A stretch of DNA of 64,000 nt from Apteryx mantelli (GCF_036417845.1 NC_089994.1:10558001-10622000), one strand, 5' to 3'; shown: positions 39,344 through 50,669, counted from the first letter of the stretch. The notes: generated by a model not told the origin, from the sequence alone. Numbers and translations are program-made.

Positions 39344-39479
39344 CTAGTGAAAGCAAAGGTCTCTATTTGAATGAACACATCACATACATTGCTAGAACCT
39401 ACAAAAATATCTACATCTCCACCAAGACCATTACTGACAGTGGAACACTGGGCTGTTCTGTGCAAAGATAACTCTTTCT
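39344..39479 (-). other. Candidate 136-bp exon with open frame, unidentified
   Basis: On the minus strand a long pyrimidine tract (TTTTTTTTCTTTTTTTCC) is followed within ten bases by CTAG, then this segment, then the donor ACTAG|GTAACAGC. One frame is open across the whole segment as part of a 112-codon frame (39340-39678) and contains GLGGDVDIFVGSSNVCDVF. I do not recognise the product. The donor is moderate and the upstream part of the frame runs through the T tract, so only the segment itself could be coding. It may be a pseudo-exon. Confidence 0.25.
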
Positions 39480-42400
39480 CTAGTTTATGGAAAAAAAGAA
39501 AAAAAAATCCAGGCTTTGCTAACTCTCTTCTGGACTGATTTAATACATACCTTTTGGTATTCCCGGAAGGTAAACATTTCCACTTACAAAAGTCAGAATG
39601 GATCCAACTAGTAAGTCTCATTAAATCATTTTTTTTTAATATTGCCAAGAATTTAAATGTTCCTAGCACTGTTTTCAATAGATGTCCACATCAAATTTAT
39701 TAAAAGGTTTTTTTAAATATTTAACTCATGAATCTAGCAAGTTAACAGTATTCTGTTAGAGCTCCAAAAACCACACCTGCTTTTACAAGTCAGCAGACAA
39801 CAATGGCAATTTACATAACATAGCGCCAAAACTAAGGTCACCTAAAGCTTTCAGCTGCCTCACTCTCACTATTCAAAACCTTGCTGCACCTGCTGAAGTT
39901 GAATTTAACTCTTTCTACTCCAAAACCACATGCCTATGCATTTCTGCTACACAAGAAGCCTTAAATTACACACCATTTTCCACCAGAACTTGTCTTGCCA
40001 CATGGAAGCTCCTTACTGGATACTCGCCTCTGCAAGGATGCTCATGGGAACTGCCTGACATTAATCAGTCTGAGGAACTATGGAAGACATAAGTCTTCCT
40101 TATAAAAGAAAATTTTGCATGTATCCTGCCCTCCTACTGCTTATTTTAACACTGTTAACTTCTCAAGAGTTTTCATCTCTTTTTTTTTTTTTGAACGTTC
40201 CATTATGATAGAAGAAATAAGAAAAGAAAATCTAATTAAAAAAATAACACAAGGCAAATGTGGTACAAAGCCTAGATCCTGTGAAGATATTTTTTCTGCC
40301 CAGTACTTCAAATTAAGCTACCGCTCAGCACCTCAAAGTAAGTCAAGGTCACTATAGCTGTAAGAGTTCTTACAGGGATTACTTCATTAGATAACTCAAA
40401 ATGTATCCAACTGAGAATGCAGGTCTTGCAATCAGTCCCCTGGGAAGTCTGCTCTCAGGAGTGCCTATCAAAAGGAAAGAATGATACCTAATTCTATACT
40501 CCCAAATTATTAAATTCTGAGAGAAAGAAGGAAAAGAAGAAATACTTTGGGTTCATCATAACTGCACAATGTCAAGAGTGGCCCCAAACCGATCTTACTT
40601 GCTTTTTCCCTGTCTCGCTTGCAATGTTCAGGCTGTAGTTCTTCAGTGATGTGTTTCAGAAGACAGTAAATGCTTCACAACTCTTAAACAGACCATAAGC
40701 AGCTAAACAGTAATTGTTCTGAAGGACAAGAGTCTGTTGGTAAGGCACTAGAATGCAAGCTTCCAATGGCTTATGACAGCAATAACTAGACAAACAAATA
40801 ATAAAAATTAAATTGTGAAAGATACCTTGACTATGTCCTTTTAATCATTAGCCAACTTGAGATATCATGTAAGCACTGAAGCAGCAAAGAGATAATACTC
40901 GTTAGATAGCAAAATCTCAATTCCTCCCTGACCTACAAAATCACAAGCTAACAGATTAGTGGCAGACTCGCTACATTGTAGCTCATGGAAACCCTGTTGC
41001 AGCTTCCAAAATAAAAATGCATGTGCACTGAGATGTGGGAAAATCATAATTAGAAACAACGTAAACTGAGGCATGCACGGGAGATTTTGACACTACAGTC
41101 AAACACCTTTCGGGACAAAGATCCTAAACTACCTAGGAAAGATGTCATCTCTGTAGAGACACAGTATACTGCGTGAACTTCAAAAAACACAGAATGGTCT
41201 TCCCAGTGCAATAGAAATTGGAAAGTGAAGCACAGAAACCCAGTCTTCCCATGTGTTCTTAATGAATTTTGATGTCTTTTAATACTGCCACCAGCAGTGT
41301 CAGAGTTAGTTTCTTGCTGCAGACACCAACACCCAAATCAGTCACTCATAACCAAAGACTGTCATCACTGATGACAGGAGTTTCTATCGTTATTGTTGAT
41401 GATTATTGATTTCTGTGAAAGTTGTACAAAGCATAGTACCATCACTAAGAAGTATTAAAGATTTTCTGTTTAGGAGGAAGAGCAATATTTTCCTTTTGAA
41501 AAATGCTTCTCTAATCCAATATCTTAAAATCATTTCCAGTCCTTCCCAATATTATGTTTTTCCACAGACTTTATTAGATTGTAGTAATAGCTCTACTTTA
41601 TATGGTCCCATTCTTCTAAACAACTATGTAACATCTACTTGCAGTTTCCATTTATTTGTAAATAAATTAGTAGCCAAAAAGCATGATAAATTTCTAGGAC
41701 GGGAGATTTACGTCTGACCATACAAATACGGAAGAAGGGAGAAAATCTCTACAGGCTTCCCAAACCTGCTTTGCCTCTAAAATGGGAGATCCATATCTTA
41801 AACTGAGAGTCATTTCTTTCCCACGTCAGCACAATTTTGAGAACTCTGAAACCACAGCGAAAAAGAGGACTTGCCCATCAGACCCTAAACCACAATCAAC
41901 CTCTCTCAGTTCAACAGCCGTTAGACAACTGCTGGAAGACAATTATTTTCTCAGGCTACTCAGCCTGGAACCTGTGATTTACAATCCTAATTTTGCTCTT
42001 ACAAAATATACTCAATACTCAAAATTGCTCAGTTTATCTCACTGTAACCAATATCAGCTGATTACTCAGTATAAAGACATGTAGAACCAGACCAACAGAT
42101 CCTTCATAAAGAGGTATTTAGAGAGATGCAGTACTGCACATATTCAGTCTCACATATTCAGGTTCTCACATCAGTTTAACTATTCCAAGCAAGCATTTTC
42201 TAGCTTGTGTAAAAAGTTCACCCTTGAGAAAACACAGATTTCGGCATCTTCAAAAGTATGCACTGATTTTGTTTCTCTAGGTTAACTCCTCATAGGACCT
42301 GATTTTAAAGATATGATTAAGCAGATCTCTTGACTTGATTGTGGCCAGCCTCTTAAAACCAAATTCAGATGGCCCTTACCTGAACCAGTGACATTTCCAT

Positions 42401-45400
42401 TAATTCTGTGTAGACTGGATGACAAAACATACAACTCTATAGCAAGTATTTTACATAATTTGATAGCAAATCAGTAAAAATAAATAAATGAAGCTATTTC
42501 AGGGGTATAATGGTGCGTTCCTTAGCTAAGATTCATTATTTTCACACAGAGGCCATTTGTTTCAATATTGGTATGCTCCCAGTAATGACAGCTATTATAA
42601 GAAGATATATTCAGTCATGTTCTTTGTAGACTCTAGCCTAGTGACTAGATATGGGCTTAACTAGCTAAACTAAAGTGATCTCTACAAGAGACTAAAATAT
42701 TTAGGAATACCACCCATACATATTTTCTTAATGGGTCTCTTGCACATTTTTTATTTCTAAGATTGATTGATGTACCAAAAGAGGCATGTATATTAGTGGG
42801 TAAAGATGTCACACTGTACTGAAAAACAATGGCAATCACTGAGTCTAATCAGGACTCTAAAAACGATACTTTGTTTGATGAGTATGTATATAAACTAATG
42901 ATGAATAATAGACACCTACTGTTAAATGATTAGCCACGTGTATACACCAAAATGCTACTTCTTGAAAATGTGACTGCCATAAGGCTGATTTGCCAGCCTT
43001 TCAAAAAACTGGATCTTACCAGATTAAGTTGCCTGTTCTACAACACCGCAGAAAAATAGACACGTAAAAAGAGCAAGAGTCACTGAAATTAGGCAAGTTA
43101 TTTGTCTTGGATACTATTTAAAAGGAATGCAGCCCGAGCTAACCCAGAAGAGCTAGAACCCTAGAACCTCAGCATATGGAACCAGAAGTAGCTTTATGGT
43201 TTATTTTTGATTGACTGTGAAATGTGAGAGTAAGTGTGAAAAGAACTAATGGGGGGAAGAAAACTTGTGCCACTGTGTGTTGGGTTTGGCTTTGTTTTAC
43301 ACAAATTAGCTGAGAGATATCTAAAATATTTTAGTCAGTTCCTACCTTCCCTCCCCCCCCCAAATGTCTGTCAAGATATGTGGCTAACCTTGCTTCAGGA
43401 CACACATAGAGCATGCCCAGTCTGGAATTTAAGAGAACAGTTGAGATCTCCTTGTTCATGCCCTTAATGCTTTAGCAATATCATGGTTTTACACCCCTTT
43501 TCTGAAGAATATACAATGTTTGCGTAGTTACGTGTGTAACCTAAATGTTCTGTATTATGGAAAGAATACTTTTCTAAAAACATGGGCATTTTAATGAAAA
43601 AAAAAAAAGAAAAAAAAAAGGCAGGCTCAGTGCTAATTTCAGGTGACTCTCATATAAAGTCAGAATAATGTCAATGAATCCAATGCTTCTGAAATTCTTT
43701 TCCTGTGCATGTTGGTATAACCCTGGCGTTGGCCTTTTTCTCCTTTTGTAGAGAGGGGCAAGAGAGTAAAAAATTTGACCTAACCTTTCTGCTTTGAAGA
43801 TTACTTTGATGGTTATTAGTAACAGAATGCACTCACACTGGACAAGACACTGTCATATTTTGGTTATAATGGAAAGGCATAAGCTAGATGTAGTAAACAA
43901 ATGCCTTTACAGCTAAGCATGAGACAACACTGGTGTCAATGATTTATACCCACACAATGAAATATTAAGAGCAACAAATTATAAATCTGGTAGTACAAGA
44001 ATTCTAACAGGCTTTCTCACAGTATATCAATTCAGACACTAACCAAAATCCACCAAAAACACTGCAGAAATATAGTGTGTTGCATTACATAAAATCCGAT
44101 ACAGAAGCTTAGTTTTATATAACTGTTATATGCATGCAGATGGCCTTCAGGATAAAATATTATCCCTAAGCTGCAGTTTGAGCAAAATTTAAAGTATAAG
44201 CAAAGGGAGGAATTCTGCCATTTCCAGTGCAGTGTCCTAACTAAATACAATATGAATTTCTCTTTATTTGTAACTCCTATCGGTTCTTCCAATATTAAAG
44301 AATTACCAAGACTAAAATCCATTCAAAGTCCCTGCAATGAAGAGATGAAAATCAAAGGCAGGAACTGTTTTCATCAATTATGTCTTAATATTAGATCAAA
44401 TCTATAGTTACATTAATTGAATTTCAGTTATTCATGTTAAGAGGAACTATGGGATAAAAAAAATCAAAAAATAAAATCAGCAAAGTCAACTTTGTTATGA
44501 TAACAAGCAACGTCAAATAAAATACATTCTAAGCATCTCTGGACAATACATGAGGATAAACTATGCAGTGAAACTATGCAGTCAAACTGTATTGTTCCTC
44601 TAAACCTTGCCTTCTCAATACATTCCTCTAGCCAAGCAAAGGAAAGATAAACCCATTTGCCTAATGGAGCGTATAATTTAAATATTTCAGACAAGCATTT
44701 ACAGAGATGTTGCTTAAAATAAATTTAACAAGCATCCATCCAAATATCTTGCATGCTGAGGAGAATAGCATACCTCACAACTTATTTTTTCCTGTAGGAA
44801 CTATGAACTATCCAGCCTTTTCAGTTACTTTAGTCATCGTATACATGCTGTATTATTTCATATAACAAATTATCATTTGTTCCAAAGCAGATTAAACAAG
44901 CAACAGCAGTTATCTTTATTACACTACCCTGTAACATTTCAAAGCCACCAGAATTTCAGGTTTCACTACTGCACCATGTAGTCCTCCAAAATTTTGTAAA
45001 CAAAATGTTTAAATTCATAGAAGCTTAAAGGGGTAATGTACTTAATACAGACTGCAGCATTTTAGCCACAGGAAGACACAATCAGCCAATGTCAATATTC
45101 TGTCACTTGGGATCATGATTTTTAGCATAAATCATTCTCATTAATACAAAACGGTGTTCTCCCCCCCCCCACAAACTTCTATCTAGTGTTTAAAATATTA
45201 TTAATATCAAAACAAAATTCCTACTTGCCCTAAAAATCAGCTTAGTATTTTTTTACATGCTAAGAATCACATTTTGCATTTTGACCTACCTAAGGCACAA
45301 GAGTACACTATAAAAAACAAAGTAGATGTTGTAAGAATTCCCTCTTCCACATTTTTAACAAGTGCCTCCGTAAGGGAGAAAGAGGTCTTTGCTATTTGCA

Positions 45401-45639
45401 TGCTTGAACTAGACATTTTAAAGAGTTGTTCAAGTTTTGCAAACATTAATTAGATTTTAATCATGCACAGCAGCACTTTTCAGGGAAAATGAAAAGAAAA
45501 AAAAAAAGCTTACTTTGTCTCTTAAGACTGTAATAGGTTTAAATCCTTCCACGTTTGTGAAGAATAGGTTAGGTTTGTTTGCTCTTTGCTACAAAGAGAC
45601 TCGTCTCTCATGCATGCCACAAATAACCCGAGCACTGAC
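39480..45639. other. AT-rich non-coding sequence left of the CpG island
   Basis: No supported gene. It contains an interrupted A tract at about 43598-43619, C runs at 43353-43361 and 45161-45170, and several open frames of about 100 codons (near 41406-41717 and 41782-42084, + strand) with no motif and no splice context. If ARVCF starts in the island to the right, this is the beginning of its first intron. Confidence 0.55.
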
Positions 45640-46176
45640 TTCCCCACGCGAGGGGAACTACCCATCGCAGCGCAGGGGGAGCGCAGACAATGTAGGGCTG
45701 CTCAGCGGCGGCGTGCGCGTGTCGCTGGCGTAGGTGATTTTAGCCCTCCGCACGCAGCCGCTCCTCGCCGCGCACCTCGCCATGAGCCCGAGGACGCCGT
45801 CAAACCGCAGACGGCGACGTTTAGCAAACAAAGGCAGCCGGCGGGCGGTCGCGACGCAAAGCCGTCCCGAAGGCGCTGCGCCCCGCGGCAGCTCCCGCCC
45901 GGCGACCGCATTCATCCCCCCCAAGGCGCCGACCCGCTCACCATCTCCTCCGCCTTCTCCCACTCCTCTGTCCTGATTTTCCTCGCTTCTGCCGGCTTCG
46001 CGGTACCACGGGGAGGGGGGCGTACAAAAAGGAAGGGAAAAAAAAAGAGAAAAAAAGCTCTTCAGTGAAGCACTCGGCGGTCGCTCAGCAGCGCATCGAC
46101 GAAGCCCCTCGTCCTCCTCTCTCCCAGGAGCGGGAGCCCCTGCGAGGTGCCGCCGGCGGTGCTGCCGTCGCTGCCA

Positions 46177-46247
46177 CCTCACCTCGCCTCGCCTCGCCTC
46201 GGCTCCCCGCCCCGGCGCGGCGCGGCGCGGCACGGCACGGCACGGCG
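46177..46247. repeat. Two adjacent pentanucleotide arrays
   Basis: CCTCA/CCTCG units repeat five times at 46177-46201. After an 11-base spacer, seven CGGCG/CGGCA units follow at 46213-46247, with the variant units grouped (three CGGCG, three CGGCA, one CGGCG). Both arrays lie inside CpG island 1. A transcript from this island could carry them in its 5' leader. Confidence 0.9.
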
Positions 46248-47035
46248 GGCGCCCGGCTCCCGCGCCCGGCCCCCCGCGCCGTCCCCCCGGAGAGCGCCCG
46301 CCGCACCGGCCGCGCTACCGCCTTCCTACCCGCGAGGCAGCGCCGTGGACGGAGCTGGGCTGCCTTTCCCCTCCCACCTCCACATTCCTCCCTATTTACA
46401 AAGGGTGGCCAAGACCATCTCTATCCAGCGAGCGGTGGGGGTGGTAGGAATCGTTAACCCTTTTCTTGCGTTCACCTTTTTTTAAATTATGCTCGGCTGC
46501 GCTTTAAAAACACGCCGGCGGCTTCCCCTCTCGACCAAGCGCCCGAGCTTGCTGCCGCCGTGCCCCTAGGTCCCCGCTCCTGCGCCCCAGCCTGGCAGCT
46601 CGCCATCTCCTAAGGCCACCCCCAAAAAAGGGTCCCGGGGCAACGCTGCAAAACGCCAGCCCTTCCGAAACCGCGCTAAAAAAACAACCGGCCGCCAAGC
46701 TCGCCCCGGCTGAGCGCGCCTCAAGGGAGGCCCGCAGGCGGCGGGGGGCGCGTTACCCCGCCAGGCCGCGCTGGTAGCCGTCTCGCCAACTCTTTTATTA
46801 AGCAGCGTTAATCATTCCTCAACATTCACATTTGGGGGGAGCACTCAGGGAAGGGAAGGGGCATCCTGCCCTCCTCCGTCGCCACAGGCCCGGCGGGGCA
46901 GATGCGCCGGCCGCAGAGGGCGGCGGGGCCGCGACCACACGCCACCAACGGCCGCGGCGCCGGCCCCTGCCTCGCGCTGCCTGTCTGCAGCCGGCACACG
47001 AACCGACGCGCTCCTCCCGTGCCGCGAATTTTCCT

Positions 47036-47123
47036 ATTGGGCAGCGCTCGCCGGCTGCGCCCAGCAACCGAGCTCTCATTGGTGCGTTTCCGCTCCGCGG
47101 CCGGCCGCTCCGCGCAGCATTGG
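47036..47123 (-). promoter_or_regulatory. Three evenly spaced inverted CCAAT boxes
   Basis: ATTGG occurs at 47036-47040, 47078-47082 and 47119-47123, giving steps of 42 and 41 bp, about four helical turns each. Read on the minus strand these are CCAAT boxes, the site class bound by NF-Y. Such triplets usually lie within about 100-200 bases upstream of the start, which would put a minus-strand start near 46.9-47.0 kb. The spacing is read directly; NF-Y binding is inferred. Confidence 0.65.
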
Positions 47124-47390
47124 CCAGCGGGGCTGCCTGTCCGAGCGGCGCGGCCCGCCCCCTCGGCGGGCGCGGCAGCCTCCCGCAGGCTGCAAAGGGG
47201 GGAGTCGCCTCCGGGCAGCCGAGACCCTCCGCGCCAAGGCGCGGACAGAGCCGCCTGCGCGCGGGCCGAGGCCACGGCAGGGGCCGGCCGGGCTCCGCGG
47301 CTCCGCGAGGACGGAGCTCGGTTCCGCGTGCCGCCCGCTCCCTCCAGGAGCCCCGCGCTGACGGTGCGCTCTCATCGGAAGCAGCGGGGA

Positions 47391-48560
47391 CCATGATGTC
47401 ATCTAGTTTGACCCGTGTATCAACAGCACTGAACAGCCCAGCACACGAGTACATCGGGCCCGGGGGCTCCAGTACAGCGAAAAGATTGCTGTTCTTAGGA
47501 GACTAAATCGTACTTTTCCCAGCTGTAGACTAGGAGATACCGAGTCCAACTTAGGTCCAAAACACTTGTGGTGACGGAGAGCGAACCATCCAGGTGGAAT
47601 GTGGACAGGCAACGCTGGCAAGGGATCCTGGTGCATTTGGCTAACAGCCTTTTCTCCATTCGATCTCCCTGTCGAGCCAAGGCTGAACACCTCCCAGTTT
47701 TGATAGCTGTTTCTTGTGCAGTGGTCTCTGTGCTTTGCGATCAAGTCACCTCTCCGCCTTCTCTTTGATAAGCGGAATAGCTTGAGCTTCCTAAAACCCT
47801 TCCTAAAACACTATCTTACATCTTGTAATCTATCTGTTATTTTTATGTTCCTCCTTTAAATTATTTCTAGTGTTTTCTCCTCCCCCTTAACTGTGGATGC
47901 CAAAAATGGCACAATATTCTAATGTTGCTTTTATCAATGCTTGGACAAAGGCAGTATCACTCCCCTGTTCCCCTCTCTCCTGTATATTCCATATTTTATA
48001 CATTAAAGGATTACATCAGTCCAATTTACCACAGTATTATCCTGAGAGGTCATGTTGAAGCATTTATATATAGTGACAGCTAAATACTTCTCTGAATCAC
48101 TCCTTGCTAAGCTAGTAGCAATCCACTTGCATTCTTTATTTCCAGATGTATTTGCTTGCATTTTCCAATATTAGAATTAATTTTATTGGACTGGGATGAT
48201 TTAATCAGGCACATCAGATGATTTTGTAACTAATCGGTTATGTGAATTATCCATTCATCTACTAAGCTCTGTCATTTGCAAATTTTACTAGTAAGGATTT
48301 CACATCACCATCTAGATAATTAATAGAACTATTGAATAATATCAGATCAAGAACTAATTTCTAGAAAGCTCTGCCTGGGTCACTGCTGTCTCCCCTTTAT
48401 CAACTACATTTTGAGAGTTCTCAATTAAAAGATATTTAACCCATTTAAGGTGTGCTTTATGCATTCTATATGACACATACATTCACACACTTACAAGATA
48501 GAATAAGGTTTTTAAACAAATGCCATGACTATTTCTCTTTTAATTTTGAGACTAAGGACA
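47391..48560 (-). mobile_element. Ancient amniote-type CR1 LINE relic
   Basis: The order of motifs follows the reverse complement of the old CR1 families shared by reptiles and birds. First comes 'gtcatctagtttgaccc' near 47398, then 'gatcaagtcacctctccgcc' and 'ttctctttgataagcggaat' near 47740-47778. These are followed by 'aactgtggatgccaaaaatgg', 'gcattctttatttccagatg', 'tcatttgcaaattttactag' and 'acattttgagagttctc'. It is heavily substituted, far older than the copy at 25.3 kb. The 5' side (right end) is uncertain: blocks near 48985 and 49045 resembling 'gacaggcctataattacc' suggest it could extend to about 49060. Its 3' end abuts CpG island 1. Confidence 0.85.
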
Positions 48561-49401
48561 ATTCTGCAAACTTTTCTCCAAGCTTCTTCTTGTTTTTTAG
48601 CTTTATCCAGCAGAGGTTCTGCGCTGCTAGCTACCACCAGTCTCTTCAGTAAAGATATTTAAAATGGATACAGAATCATTGTCTAGTTGGGATTAGACTA
48701 TTTAAGTTTGATAGGCAATGGAAGCTATACAGAGATCCCCAAAGATGGAGTCTAAAGAAGGACAATATTAACCAGGGTCCTTTAGGCAGTACAAAAAGTC
48801 AGGAAATAGAAGGAAGAATCTGAATGGCCACCAAATCCAGTATTCACAAACCCTTGTAGTGGTTTGCTTTTGTGAAGCATCCTAAAAACCAAAATTTTTT
48901 AATGACTCTATGAAGTTATTCTAACTTCACACATGCATTAAACATAGGTTATTATCAGTAAAAGCTAACAACATTTAAGTTTCAGGCCTATAGACAGTTT
49001 TCCTCTTCCTCTCCCCAGGAACATAACTCCTACTGAAGATAGGCAGACCTATAATAATCTGAGGATTTTTAATGGGTACCAAGCATAGAAGCTAAATAAC
49101 CTCTGGTCACTGTGATAAGCCTATGCTTTGAGATACAGAGTGGTGTTATGGTTCCTTGACAGCAAAGAGCTATTAATGCATTTAACATGCAGGCATTTCA
49201 TCAATCAGAGATTAAGAGATTTGCATAATTTATTTACTTCTGCAGTCAGATAACTGTTTTAAATAACAGCTCTGTACCTGAAAACATAAATCTATTTTTG
49301 CTTTATATGAATTGAAGTTGACGTATATGTAGGTCATTAATACAATCTATCATTGTGTTTCAAAAGCAACAGTACAAGTAACGATGATACTATACTTACC
49401 C
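48561..49401. other. Inter-promoter non-coding sequence
   Basis: No gene is seen. Parts of this stretch may be further decayed CR1 sequence continuing from the left; the remainder is AT-rich unique sequence. Confidence 0.5.
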
Positions 49402-49590
49402 AGCACATTCATTAGTAGATCTCAAAAGGCCTTATGAAGGTCAATGTTATCACCCCCATGTTGAAGATGGAGAAAGGAAGTACTGAGATGACTTGCTCAA
49501 TGTCATATGACAGACCAGTGGTAAAGCAAACAATTAACTTCAGGTTTTCTGAGTCTGAGATGAGAGTTTTTACCTAACAAGCCACATTAC
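49402..49590 (+). repeat. MIR-like ancient SINE
   Basis: The segment shows the MIR order: gcacattcatt, ccttatgaagg, 'ttatcacccccatgttgaag', 'atggagaaaggaagtactga', 'gatgacttgctcaatgtcat', then 'gacagaccagtggtaaagc'. It ends in a gttttctgagtctgag block like the MIR tail. It is strongly diverged and in + orientation. Confidence 0.6.
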
Positions 49591-49830
49591 CTACTCTTAT
49601 ACCCCTGGGAAGGTCTTCTATTTTCATTAGTGTTACACATCTTTTGCGTACTGTGTTTATTTTATATTATTGTTATAACCCAGAAGAGCAGTCAAGGCTT
49701 TTACCACTCTCTTTCCTTACAGACTTTACCGTAATTTTAATTTACAGGCTCCACTGAAATTCTCTATTGCCACCTGTGAAAAACAGTCAGAAATAAACTT
49801 TGAAATCTTGTTCGAAAAACCCGTAAGTTA

Positions 49831-49880
49831 GCTGAGTCAGTATTTAAGCGTGAAAGGACAAAGGGGTGGAGCTGACCAAT
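49831..49880 (+). promoter_or_regulatory. AP-1/Maf-type site, TATA-like box and CCAAT box
   Basis: GCTGAGTCAG at 49831-49840 contains the core TGAGTCA (49833-49839) and matches nine of ten bases of TGCTGAGTCA, the element used by NRF2, BACH1 and NF-E2 with small Maf proteins. TATTTAAG follows at once (49841-49848) and a CCAAT lies at 49876-49880. The cluster is about 800 bases upstream of TANGO2 exon 1. It could be an upstream enhancer or a minor alternative promoter; function is inferred from motifs only. Confidence 0.35.
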
Positions 49881-50535
49881 CCCAGCTTAAACCTGTTCCA
49901 TTTAAATTATCAGAGATTTAATTATCAGTTCTGATCACGCTGTGCTTAGTAACTGGAAGCAAAGCTGACTCTGTCACCTGCGTTTTCCTCCATCCTCAGA
50001 AAAGCTGCCCCGCCTCGACGCCTCCACGGCCTCCCTGGTGGCTGCGCCGCCCCGGGCACGGCCGCCCCGGCTCGGTGGCTGGATGCACACTCCCCGAGCC
50101 CACCCCACCCCGGCCTGGGCGCGCCAGTCCCCGGACGCACGAGCCCCCGCAGCTCCCCTCGGGCCCCTCGTCCCCTTGCGACTGGTATTTCACACCCTGG
50201 GACAGACCGCAGCGCCAGCGGCCCCGCCGGCACCCGCCGACCCGGGGCCGTGACAGAAGGCGACGCGCTTTAAGCCCGCGACACCGCCTGGGCTCCAGTC
50301 ACCCCCAGCCGTAGCGGCGCTTGCGCCCGGTGCCTCCCCCCGCGGCGACCTCGGGGACGCAGGGCCGGGCCAGCGCAGCCCCGGCGGGAGCGAGGCGGCG
50401 GTGGCCGCCCCACCGCCCTCCATGGCGCCCGGGGCGGCTGGGCGAGGCGGAAAGGGAGGGAGGGAGAGGAGGGGCCCGGCGGACACCTGTGCGATGGCAG
50501 CCCCAGCAACCGCGTCCGAGCGACGGGGCAGCCAG

Positions 50536-50602
50536 CCAATGGAAACTTGAGGGGGAGAGCTCCCCTCCAATAGCGCGCGGGGGCGGGGATCCCGCAGCCA
50601 AT
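50536..50602 (+). promoter_or_regulatory. Three CCAAT boxes at exact 31-bp spacing
   Basis: CCAAT occurs at 50536-50540, 50567-50571 and 50598-50602, all in the same orientation, with exact 31-bp steps. The flanks of the first and third (AGCCAATGG, AGCCAATAA) fit the NF-Y preference; the middle one (CTCCAATAG) fits less well. Arrays of NF-Y sites about 31-33 bp apart are known from strong TATA-less promoters. Their position directly before TANGO2 exon 1 makes them the likely core control element. Confidence 0.75.
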
Positions 50603-50609
50603 AAGGGTG

Positions 50610-50669
50610 CGCGTTGGCCCACGGGGCTTCTGGAAGCGGGGTGATGCTGTTCTCCGTGCCGCGGGCTGG
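50610..50669 (+). other. TANGO2 exon 1 (5' leader), start approximate
   Basis: The donor is read directly: GGGCTGG|GTGAGTACGG, with the intron starting at 50670. The 5' end is a guess, set just downstream of the last CCAAT box, as is usual for TATA-less CpG promoters. The exon is short and does not contain the TANGO2 start codon, but it has an ATG at 50644 that opens an upstream ORF after splicing. Linkage to the coding exon at 62668 is inferred from strand, promoter position and the absence of a better donor. Confidence 0.6.

Larger units (their letters stand above)
1..46950 (-). other. Putative 5' intronic region of ARVCF (by gene order)
   Basis: In human, COMT, ARVCF and TANGO2 are neighbours, with ARVCF transcribed away from TANGO2. 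TANGO2 is on the + strand here with a second CpG island to its left, so the minus-strand span from about 47 kb to the left edge would be ARVCF leader and introns. I searched for the N-terminal coiled coil (ASILASVKEQEARFERLTRA type) and saw no match, so coding exons would lie left of the window. The name is a prediction from gene order only. Confidence 0.4.
45640..47390. promoter_or_regulatory. CpG island 1, likely promoter of minus-strand ARVCF
   Basis: GC content and CpG density jump sharply compared with both flanks. Three inverted CCAAT boxes at 47036, 47078 and 47119 point to transcription toward lower coordinates. In human, ARVCF lies head-to-head with TANGO2, and TANGO2 starts 3-4 kb to the right on the + strand. 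ARVCF, a p120-type armadillo-repeat catenin of adherens junctions, is therefore the expected minus-strand gene. I could not fix a start site or first donor: possible minus-strand donors lie near 46755 (GGG|GTAACG), 46181 (GAG|GTGAGG) and 45936 (ATG|GTGAGC). Long open frames inside the island are GC-rich chance frames. Confidence 0.6.

Noticed and set aside
41406..42084. Two + strand frames of about 100 codons each
   Set aside because: They have no motif and no splice signals, and such lengths are expected by chance in 45 kb of sequence.
42380..42457. Minus-strand exon candidate with strong donor (TTCAG|GTAAGG)
   Set aside because: No acceptable pyrimidine tract precedes any AG at a sensible distance.
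46832..47506. 224-codon + strand frame and overlapping minus-strand frames (211 and 191 codons) in CpG island 1
   Set aside because: All reading frames are open at once over the same GC-rich segment, the mark of base composition rather than coding. The right end also runs into a transposon relic.
47403..47744. 113-codon minus-strand frame between the islands
   Set aside because: It coincides with the 3' part of the ancient CR1 relic and does not read as a conserved ORF2 tail, so it is a chance opening in a decayed element.
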